Below, in pieces: positions 11,168-20,505 of a stretch of 64,000 nt of DNA. Source of the stretch: Rhodotorula mucilaginosa (lineage: Eukaryota; Basidiomycota; Microbotryomycetes; Sporidiobolales; Sporidiobolaceae); the NCBI GenBank assembly GCA_034406715.1, contig CP137876.1, positions 350,001 to 414,000 of the forward strand, in the 5' to 3' direction. The notes under the pieces were generated by a model that saw nothing but the letters and a program-made list of their open reading frames with translations, was not told the origin of the DNA and searched no databases. The translations under genes and the position numbers were made by a program. Position 1 is the first letter of the stretch. Each line of letters opens with the position of its first letter.

Positions 11168-14100
11168 TCAAGCTTTGCGGTCTACGGGTCGGATCGCCAC
11201 TCCAGGCTTGACGAGCACGGCGGGAATGGTTTGGTCTCGCAAGATCTGCAAGAGATTTGTGCAGGTACCCCAATCAGCAATAGGCGCATTGTGGCGTTGC
11301 TGCCAAAGGGAAGGGAGCGCAGTCCGTGTGAAAAGTTGACCGCGCGAAGCGGAGCGGGACTCACTGTGGAGGTAGACCACTCTGGGCCCATCGGCGTGCG
11401 CAGCTTGTGCTCGTGCTGGGCAGCACTCGTGTACGGGAACGGCAAGTCCTTGAGCATGTACTTGGCCGCCTTCTTGTCCTTGCGCTCGCTGATTATCACG
11501 TGATTGAGCTTGGCGTCCTTGCGTTGGGCAGCGTCGACGCCGTCGATCTTCTTGACAAACTTGCGAGCGTTCTTCGACTTTTTCGCGCCTTTGCCTGCCC
11601 AGGCGCCCTGCGGGGGATAGCCGAGTCAGCTTCAGAACTGGCTGCAACGGATACGAGCGAAATACGGGACGGACCCATCCCGGCAAAGTAATATCTTCCT
11701 CCCGCGGCGCATCGCGCTCCATCTCTTTGCGCTTCTCGTCCGCAAAGTCCTGTACAAAGCGGCGGAGTACACATGTCAGTTTTCGGGCCACGCGAGACCG
11801 GAACAGGTGGAAAGACATACCGCCACAACGTCGTCGTTCGCGAATGCCTCCTTGACAAGTTCCCGCTGCCTGAACGCAGTCGGTCCCTTGCCCCGCTGGG
11901 CGTTGATCTCGTCCTCGTCCAGCTCTGCGTCACTATCACCACTTGCGTCGTCGTCGCCTCCGCCATTCACGACCGAAGCGAGTGCTTTCCCGACCTGCGG
12001 TGCATCCTCGCCTTTGCGACCTTTGGCCTTTTTCCGCCGCTCCGCAGCGATCCCCGCGGCTGCGTCGACGTCAATCTCGACCGTGGCATCGTCGCGCTCG
12101 GCCGCGCGGGCGTCCGCCTGCTTTGCGCGGGCGCGGTCGGCCTTGGCAGCAGTCTTTGCCGCGGCCGAAGACGTGTCGCTCTTGTTCATCTTGCGAGACA
12201 GCTTGCCTGAGCTCTCGTCGTTGGCGAGGGTGAGCCAGGGGTTCGACTCGTCCGTAGCACCCGCGAGCGGGTTGGAAAGCGAGGGGCGCGGTCGGGATCG
12301 AGAAGTCGAGGAGGCCGAGACGGAGACGGGCGCAGACGTCTTGGTGGTAGTCGCAGCCGAGTTGCCGAGGGTCGGAACCGGTACACTCTCTTCCGTAGGC
12401 TGAAGAAGCGCGTAGTTTGATCAGTACTGAGCTCATGCAGCTTCGCCGCGTTTGTTGGCTTCGTCGAGAGGCTCACCTTCGCGGCCGATCCAGACGGGCC
12501 AAACACCATCCGACCGAGATTGCCCTGCACCTGCTCAGAAAGTGCCATCGGTGCCGGAGCGTCCTCCTCGTCGTCGTCGACGACTCGCCCAGCCTCATCC
12601 ATCTGCGCCAAACGCTGCCGAAGCTCCTCCGCTTCGGACTCGACCTGCTTGTCCGCGCGAGCCATCGCGTCCCGCATGAACTTCATGTTCAAGACTCCCT
12701 TGAGTTTCGGGTCGTTCGCCTTGACGGCAGCCTCTTTAGCGTCGAGGGCGGCGAGTTCGTCAAACGCACGACGACGGATGGCGTCGACGTCCCGCTCATC
12801 TGCGTCCGAGTCGGTTTCGGCGTTGTCCGAGTCGGACGCAAACTCGTCGACCTCGTCGCCGTCCTCGATACCGGCAATCTTCTTGCGCAGCTCTTCGCGA
12901 CGAGCGACCATATCGCGAATCGACGCGTTCCGTTCCTCCTCGAGACCTTCGAGGCCGTCAATCTTCTTGGCCCACCGTCCGCCCTTGCCAGAGTGTTTGA
13001 GCGTCGCGCGCTCCTTGGCCCGCTGGATCTCGAGCCGGGCGCGTTCTTCCTCGGCGCGATTCCCGCCGTCGATCGCGTCTAGCTCGGCCAGGTCCTCGAG
13101 GGTCATCTGCGGACCGCCGGCGGCCTCGCGCTCCTTCGCCTTGCGGTGGATCCGACGGTACGCCTTGCTCTTGATCTTGGCGACGCGCTTCGCTTTCCGT
13201 TCGGCGCGGTACATCAAGTCTCGTTGCCGACGGAGTTCGGCTTGCCGCGCGGCGAGGTCGGCCGGGTCGAGCGTCGCGAGCGCAGCTTGCTCCTGCTTCT
13301 GCAAGTCGGATTGCGACATCTGGGCCGTGGTCAAGAGGTTCTGGATGGAAGCTTCGAGTTCGTTGGTTGGCTAAGTGTGTAAAGAAAAAGGATATGGGTC
13401 AATCAGCGGTCACGAGAAGAGTCCGCGAGTCTGGAAGTAGCGCACCTGAAACTTCGCGCTCAATTCGTTCGCGTTCGGGTCGCGGTGCACGTCGCCTTCG
13501 CCGCCGACCAGAGGCAGTACGATTCTCTCGTGCCGTGCGCCTTCAGCTCCAAGTCCGCTCTCGCCCTTCATCCTCCGGACCGTCTCGTTCCATTTGTCCG
13601 TCTCGGCCTTGGTGGCCTCGTACGCCGCCTCGCGGTCGACCTTGTCCTGCAACCGACCGGGCAACGGAGCCGCGAGCGGACCAGCAGCTTTGAGGTGCGA
13701 GTTGATGGTCGTCACTTTTGCGCTCCCAGACGAAGGAGAGGAAGCGGCCGGGGCGAGAGGCTTGAGGGATTTGCGCAGCGAAGCCAGGCGCGGGTTCTTG
13801 GATTCGGAGAAGGACGAGAGGAGGTCGTCGAGATCGACTTTTCCTACTCGGAGAGAGAGAGAGGGCAGCGCAAATTAGCTTTCGGCAACCTGGAGAGTGG
13901 GGGACGAACGTACCGTCGGCGGAACCATCCATGGGCTTGACGGCCGTGAATTCTCCCTCGGGATACGCTTCCGTCCGTTCCTTGAGGACCGCTCGCTTCT
14001 TCTTGCTCGCGGTCTCGGGACCCTCGTCGTCATCCTCGTCGTCTCCGCGCGACTTGCGCTTTTTCGAGTCGAGTCCGGAAACGAACGAGTCGAGCTTGTC

Positions 14101-14946
14101 GAGCGCGTCGGGGTCGTAACCCTCGTCGTCGCTGTCCGACGACATGTCTTCGTCGCTGGATGCAGCTCTGGATTCGCCATCTTCTGCCCCCTCCTCGTCG
14201 TCCTCCTCCGAGTCAGCGGTGCCGTACCCGCCAGCGTCGAGAACGTCGGCGAGGTCCATCCAGCCTTCGCCTTCCTCGTCGTCGTAATCGATCTCGTCCT
14301 CGTCGAGGTCGATCTCGGTTTGCCGCCCCTTGCCCTTGCTCGACCCGCCCGCCCGCTTCAGCCTCGGCAAGTCCTCCTCATCGTCCTCGTCCTCTGCAAG
14401 GTCGGAATCGATCTCTTCGTCGTCGTCGTCGCTGTTGATGAAGCCGCCTTCGTCGCCCGAGTCCATACCGAGCTTGAAGCCGGCGGGTTTCATGCCGGTA
14501 AACTCGACGACTTCGTTCCCACGGACGCGGAATCCGCCTGTACCCTCCTCGTCCTCGTCGTCGTTGCTGCCATCCTCGTCGCTCATATCCTCGTCCTCTT
14601 GGTGATCCTGAGCGCGAGCTTTACCCTTGCCTTTGCCCTTGCCTTTCGAGCCGAACGAGGCTCTTGCGAGCGGGTCGACGTCTCCGCGCGGTCGTTTGAC
14701 ACGGGCGGCATAGTTGTAGACGTCGAGTGCCGCGTCGAGGTCTTGCTCTTCGCCGTCGAAAGCGGTCCCGTTTGCACTGCTCCTAGTCGCCTTCTTGCCC
14801 GGCTTGGCTGCTGCTGCGCTGTGCTTCGAGGTTGACTTTTGGTCGGCCGGAGCAGCGGCGAGAGCGAGCGAGTTGCCACCCTTGGCCTTTTTGCCCCTCT
14901 TGGGTTGCTGGGTGAGCTGAGCGGGTTGCCTGCCTTGTCTGGGCAT
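11168..14946 (-). CDS. UTP14: Utp14-like U3 snoRNP / SSU processome protein
   Basis: Nucleolar factor of the 90S pre-ribosome; in yeast it activates the helicase Dhr1 that releases U3. Begins MPRQGRQPAQLTQQPKRGKK at 14946. Then long Asp/Glu-rich stretches (about 13.9-14.6 kb), the conserved KIKSKAYRRIHRKAKERE block near 13.15-13.2 kb, EAFANDDVVA followed by DFADEKRKEMERD and ITLPGW, then HVIISERKDKKAAKYMLKDL with PFPYTSAAQHE, TPMGPEWSTS and a final KPGVAIRPVDRKA. These C-terminal blocks are diagnostic for Utp14. Several short introns interrupt the frame, one with a GA repeat at about 13852. Its start is 219 bp from the divergent LisH gene. Confidence 0.92.
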
Positions 14947-15165
14947 TTTCTGGCAGTGTTCTCGGACTCGGCCGTGCGCGTATAGACGACGAGCGTCGAG
15001 CTCGAGCTCGAGCTGCAATAGCTGCAATCGCCGAAACTCACGCGGAAGCAAAACCTGCACCGCCTCGCTCTCGACGCCCCACAGCCTTCCGATCTCACCT
15101 TCGACCGGCCTCGTAACGAGTCACGCGTGGCTCGGAGAGTCGAGTAGTGAGTCAAGCGTGGAGAC
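14947..15165. promoter_or_regulatory. UTP14 / LisH-protein divergent promoter
   Basis: A 219-bp gap separates two divergent start codons. It must contain both promoters; no specific binding site was identified. Confidence 0.45.
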
Positions 15166-16957
15166 ATGGCAAGTACGGGCAGCTCAGCGCCGCCCCCGCC
15201 GCCGGACCCGGCCGTCGAAGCCCACCGCCTCGTCCTCCGCTTCCTCCGCAACCAGGGCTATGCCGACGCAGCCCAGGCTCTGGAGCGCGAAGCAGCCCGC
15301 GCAAATCCTCGCATACTCCAGCGCATACATGCCCAGTCCAGCTCCAACGACCAGGGCTACGACTGGCAGGACGTCGTCGACGAGTTTCTCGCCGCTCGAC
15401 TCGCCCGCTGCAAACTCGACGATCCGACTGCCACCCTGAAGGAACAGCTCGAGGCGCTCCAGCTAGACGATCACAATTTGCCGCAGGGAGAGGTCAGGAC
15501 GGCGATCCGCGACGCGAGCAACGTGCTCTGCGTGCAGAGGGCGACGGTTCCTCGTCGCGAGTGGGATTCTCAACAGCTCCGCTTCGGAGTGTGAGTGCGC
15601 ACGTCAGCTTTCGAACGTCCGGCCTCCATTCGCTAACTGTATTGATGATCCACGGACGCGCAGGCAAGAGCTTCCGTGCCTGCTCACCACCGCCGTCGAC
15701 CGAACCTTAAAGATCTACCGTTCCGACTCGTTCGAGTTGCTCGAATCCTTCAGCCTCCCGTCCCCCGCCCTCTCGATTGCGCAGCACCCTCTATCGAGTC
15801 AAGCGCGCTTCATCATCTGCGCAACCATGGAAGGGAACTTGAGCGTGATCGACGTGGTCTCGAGGGAGGTGGTCGCGCGCGTTCAAGACCACAACAAGGT
15901 AAGATGACATCCTGATCAAGCAAGGGGTTCTCCCCCACTGACTTGGCACCGTCACAGTATATCGTCAAGGTGGCCTTCTCGCCCTCCGGCGACTATCTCG
16001 CCACGCTCGGCTACGACAGGCTCATTCACATCTACCGCTTGAAACTCACTCCTCTCGCGTCCGACGCTCCCGCTCCGAGAGACGACGACGACGACGCCGA
16101 GCCCGAAGACCCTCTCGCCACCTGTCCTTCCGTCAACCTCGAGCTTGTGCACACCATCACGACGCGCACCAATCCCGAAGCCGCAGTCTGGCTGCCCGTC
16201 ACTGCCGGACAAGCGGCAGACGGTGAGTGGTTGGTCTGGACGGCGAGGGAGGACAACTTGCTGCACTACGTCAAGGCGCCAGCGGTCTCGGCGTCGAACT
16301 CGGAGGAGACCGCAGCGGGGCAGAAATGGGAGACGGAGGAATGGAATCTGAACGAGAACGGCGACTCGTTCATCTCGTTCTCCATGTGTGTCCCCTTTTT
16401 TTCTTCTCCGGTCTGAGTATCGAAACGTGTGCTGAATCCCTACCTGTAACAGTCTCTCCCTTTCCCTGCATCCGTCCCTCCCGATCCTCGCGCTCCAGAC
16501 CTCGACCGCATCGGCCCGAATCCTCCTCTACCCTTTCCACTCTGCGACTCGCCTCCTCACCCTGCACACTTCAGCGTCCCAATCGGACTATTTCAACCCG
16601 AGGCACGCGTGGCTCCCCTCCGGAGCCGCAGTCGTCGTCAATTCCGAAGACGGTATTGTCCGCCTCGTCGACCTACAAGGGCGCGTTCGCCTCGCGCGCG
16701 GCGCGCACGGAGTCGCCGCGCCCGATGAGGAACTCGAACACTTGCTTGCGGAGGAGGGGCAGGATTTGAGCGCTGAGAAGAGGCGCGAACTCAAGTCGGA
16801 ACGGGCGAGGTTGAGACGAGAGGCGGACAAGGGGAGCTCGGTCGTCCGTGATGTCGAGGTCTTGCTGCCGCCTGAGGATGACAAGGGCGTCGTCGGGACG
16901 ACGGGGTGGAGGATTGTCAGCTGTGGGTTCGACAAGACGGTCAAGGTGTTGGGTTAG
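15166..16957 (+). CDS. LisH-domain protein with a WD40-like propeller, function unassigned
   Basis: N-terminus has a LisH-like helix pair (HRLVLRFLRNQGYADAAQAL) followed by an extended helical region, typical of dimerising LisH/CTLH modules. Downstream exons encode beta-propeller-like blades: TTAVDRTLKIYRSDSFELLE, ATMEGNLSVIDVVSREVVAR, FSPSGDYLATLGYDRLIHIY and a last blade WRIVSCGFDKTVKVLG at the C-terminus. Introns follow the GVQELPCLL, HNK/YIVKV and FSILSLSL junctions in consistent phase. Between the last two blades sits a charged helix (EKRRELKSERARLRREADK). I do not recognise a named orthologue. It could be a scaffold in a ubiquitin-ligase or cytoskeletal complex, but that is only what LisH-WD40 proteins often do. 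Confidence 0.75.
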
Positions 16958-17157
16958 CAGGCCCTGACGCCGCGCTTGTGGACGGGACTTGAGAAGGCTG
17001 AAGGGGACCCTTCTCCTCTCGAGCGGATTGCATGTAAAGCGGTGCTTGTGGGTTGTGCAAGTACATACTTCCTATTGTATCATCCTAGGTTGATATGACA
17101 GTCATTGCAGAAAGAACGGTTGCTCGACAAGGGTGGGACTGGCAAGTTTCCTCCGTG

Positions 17158-18623
17158 TCAGCTCTTCATCCCCGGCGCTGCTGCCCGCCCTCGTCGTCCG
17201 GACAGTGATCGTGTCAGTTTGCCGACACTGAGCTTGGCGAGGGAAGGCTTGCGCTCGCGGGACGGAATGGCGTCCGCTCCGCGTTTGCCGCTTTGTGCGA
17301 TAGCGCCGGATGCCATTTGGTCGGCGCAGCTCCTGCCGGCTGCAGTTCCAGCGCCAAGCGCACTCTCCACCCGGTTGAGTTCCCTACCGTTATACTTCGG
17401 AAGGCCTCCATCGCCCGCATGTCCGGACCGCGGTGTCGGGAGACGAAGCGGTGCGGGTGGCGGATTGCGCTTTGCAAACGGCGCTCGTGTCATCTCGGAG
17501 CTGTCGCGGGGGGGACCACCGTTGGAGGGATGGGAGAAGGAAGAGACGGGCGCATTGATGGGAAGGAGTGGCTTGCGTGGCCGGCTGGGAGGATAGGCTG
17601 CATAATTTAGACATGCATCGTCCAGCCCGAGGATGGCTGCCGCTTTCGCCGGGATATCCGCCAGGATGTAGCCACTCGGTAGGCCCTGACCCTGCGCGAG
17701 GTTGGAGAACGGCGGTGAGCCCGAGTGAGGGGGTTCAGGCTTGTCGTGAGGCGGGCGAGAATTGCCAATCGAAGCGCCCGCGAGCTGGAACGCCGACGAT
17801 GGGCTTGTCTCGGGTTCGGGACTGGAAGGTGTAAGAGTTGCCGACGGTAGGTTCTCGGCGACGGTCCGAGGAATGATGAGGCCATGCTGAAGGGTGGCAC
17901 GATGTGCGGTCTGGACAACGGCGGAGGAGACCGCGGTGGTCGGCGTAGTCGGATAACTCCAGCTCCCCGTCGTCGGAGACGCTAATTGTCTCTGGATATC
18001 TGCTGTCGGGAACACGAGCGAGGCGACTTTGAAGGACCGAAGGAACGCTGCCAAATCCCACAAGGAAGCGTCAGGTCTGCAGTCCGCAAGTGCACGGCCC
18101 CACCCCGCCGGTACTTACGAGATCCCAGGAACAACTCAGAGACGTCTTGTACTGCTTGTGCAACACTCTCTCCAATTGACAAGCGTTTCGTCTTTTCTCG
18201 CTCGAGCTCTTGTGCCACTTCGATGCGCCACTGCTCGATCAGCGCCATGCCCGTCTGCTCTGCTTGCCGACGATCTTCGGACTTGGACATGGAGAGCAGG
18301 GGCTGCTTCATGATGGTCTCCGTGAGGGGAAGAGCTCCCTGTGCGAGAGACAGTCGCCGCGCCGCGCGAGGAAGCCCGGCCGCCGCTGAAATCGTCGCCA
18401 TCACGGAGGTCCTGCCCGTTCGTCTTTGTCCCATCGCTGCGCGCGTGCCCCGAGCTTCTTGTGATGCGGGAACATCTCGGTAGCCTAGCGAAGATTGCCT
18501 GTCAAGTTCGCAGTCCTGTCCCCCATGTTCGGATGGAGGAACAGCTTCGGAGGCAGCAGCGCTGGTGATATAGAGTGTGGACGCGTCGGACTGCTCGTCT
18601 TTGACGAGGAGATCTTCCATCAT
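17158..18623 (-). CDS. Unrecognised protein, Ser/Pro-rich C-terminal half
   Basis: Two reading frames join across an intron at about 18060-18115 (donor GTAAGT, CTGAC branch, CAG acceptor) to give ...DVSELFLGSPFLRSFKVASLVFP. The start chosen is the tandem ATG at 18623 (MMEDLLVKDEQSD). The N-terminal half has helical segments with EQWRIEVAQELEREKTKR; the C-terminal half is low-complexity Ser/Pro-rich and ends basic (RSLSGRRGRAAAPGMKS). No known domain, signal peptide or membrane span is visible. The intron and the long shared frame support it as a real gene, but the function is unknown. It faces the LisH gene's 3' end convergently. Confidence 0.6.
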
Positions 18624-19139
18624 GACAGCGGACTGTATCCTGATCAAGTGCGAAAGGAAGCCCTTGCTGCGATTGAAGCAAGACGAAGAAAGAAGCGAGA
18701 GAAGCCGAGAGAGACGAGGTGGGTCCGCCTGCAGCGCACGTACATACAGGGGCTGAGTGCGGACCCAAGCGGGACCTCGGACAGACGTGGGCAGAGCAGG
18801 ACTGCCGAGCGAGGCGTACATGTGCAAGTCTCGGCGCTCCTCCGACGAACGCTGCAGGCGCCGTCACTCTACTCGGGAGGCTCGTGCGCGATCGACGTAC
18901 GCGAAGAGACGCCCCTCACGCTTACTGCTCCGAGCACCACTGTAGCGAGACGAGCTGAGCAGAGGGACCGAGGAATGTAGCGCAGCCGTCGCCGGATTGT
19001 CGACATTGCTTTTGCCACCTTGAAATCCGGGCCTCTCTCCCTCTGACTGGTCAACCGCGCGGGGAGTAGACTAGGGAGGAAAAGAGGCATACATGCACAG
19101 AACAAACCGAGGAGAACGGATCAAGGGTGGCTAGGCCAT
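18624..19139. other. Intergenic region upstream of 17158-18623 gene
   Basis: About 515 bp containing the promoter and leader of the unrecognised gene and the 3' end of NDUFA12. No further gene is supported. Confidence 0.4.
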
Positions 19140-19887
19140 CTACGGGCGGGCAGACACGGTCGGGTCCCAAGCCGCAACCTTGTGCTTGGTGGTCGAGTAC
19201 GGCTTGTACGCGCCGCGAGTACCGGTCAGGTTCTCAAAGTGAGGCTGTGCGTGGCGAAACATAGCGACATCAAGTCAGCGGCAAGCAGCAAAGACTGACG
19301 CCCAGTGACGAGACAAGAGCCGGGAGGACGCCGCGAAACGCACGATCTGCCACGGCTTCTTGGCCTGCTGCAGGACAATGTCGGAGGTGGGCGGCTCGTG
19401 ACGGGTGTGCTGCATCCATGCGTGCCACTCGGAGGAGACCTGCGACGCATTGTAGTCGTGCTGCGGTCCCCAAGGAATGTGCGCTCTAAAGTCAGTCACT
19501 TGTTCAAGAGATCCGCTCTGAAGAGGCGCGTACCGAAGCGTAGTCGACCCAACGGTGTCGCCAAAGGGTCTCGTTCATGTTCTCATAGTACTTGTTGCCG
19601 TGCCTGCAAACGCACAAGACACGGCGCGCATGAGTGCATGTTCTGAGCGCGCGCATCCACCGCGAGCATCACCAAACTCACTCGTCCTGGCCGACAAGCT
19701 TTCCAAACTTGGGCTCTCCGATGTACTGGTAGTCCCGCCACGCCTCTGCATGCAGCAATCGAGATGGTCAGCCCGCGGTGCGCGCCCGAAGAAAAGAGAG
19801 ACCGAGTGCGGACAGAGACTCACGCTTCCAGCCTGCCTGACGGATGTTGGCGAGCAACCGGTTGAAACTCGGAGTCAGGTAGCTCAT
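19140..19887 (-). CDS. NDUFA12: NADH:ubiquinone oxidoreductase subunit NDUFA12 (B17.2) homologue
   Basis: Accessory subunit of mitochondrial complex I. The gene is cut into small exons that read MSYLTPSFNRLLANIRQAGW, then WRDYQYIGEPKFGKLVGQDE, then HGNKYYENMNETLWRHRWVD, then HIPWGPQHDYNASQVSSEWH, WHAWMQHTRHEPPTSD, KKPWQI and finally ENLTGTRGAYKPYSTTKHK with WDPTVSARP and a TAG at 19140. The G-x-KYYE, HRWVDYA and TGT-GAY-PYSTT blocks are hallmarks. Start at 19887 is preceded by CAG, so an additional upstream noncoding or short coding exon cannot be excluded. Presence of this subunit implies a complex I-containing fungus. Confidence 0.9.
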
Positions 19888-20505
19888 CTGCGTCGGGCGT
19901 GCGATGATTCAGGATGAGGCGAACGCGCAGGAGACCGGTGTCGGGGAAGAAGAGGGAAGGGATGTCGTCGCCAAGATCGGAGCGAGGGAGCAAGACGGGG
20001 ACGGGCAGATACAGACAGAGTCAGTGATCCGTCTTGTCTGGCACCTGTGCGCCCGGCGAGAGGCGTTCTGCGACGAGTGCTGTGGGACGGGTCGCCTTCC
20101 TCGGCGCTGGCCTCTGTCGCTCGGTCGCCTGGACGGGGCAGAGGAGGGGGGCTGCACGACGCAAAAGCAGATGTCCACACGCACTCTCGACTCACCGTTG
20201 ATGCCTCGTTGAGAGTGTTCCGAGGTGCGAGGCGAGCCAATCGCGGCGAGCAAAGTCGGCCAACACAGGGCGGCGCCCTCACTTCTCAACTGTACAAGGC
20301 GAGAGTATCTTTGAGAGGTGTATGATTCTATCATTCCACATCTAGTCAACACAGAAAAAAGCCTAGCGAGAGTTGCAGGATTTACTCGCGGCGCAGCGCT
20401 GCAGCTCCCCACCGCGGGCGATCAAGGTGACGCTCTCCTCTCGCACCACGCTGACCGGTTCTCGAGACCAAGGCGAGAGAACAGTCGACGAGGGGCTCTG
20501 CTAGC
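19888..20505. other. Divergent region NDUFA12 / SEC2
   Basis: About 620 bp between divergent starts. Promoters of both genes are expected here; no gene or clear element is recognised. Confidence 0.4.
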
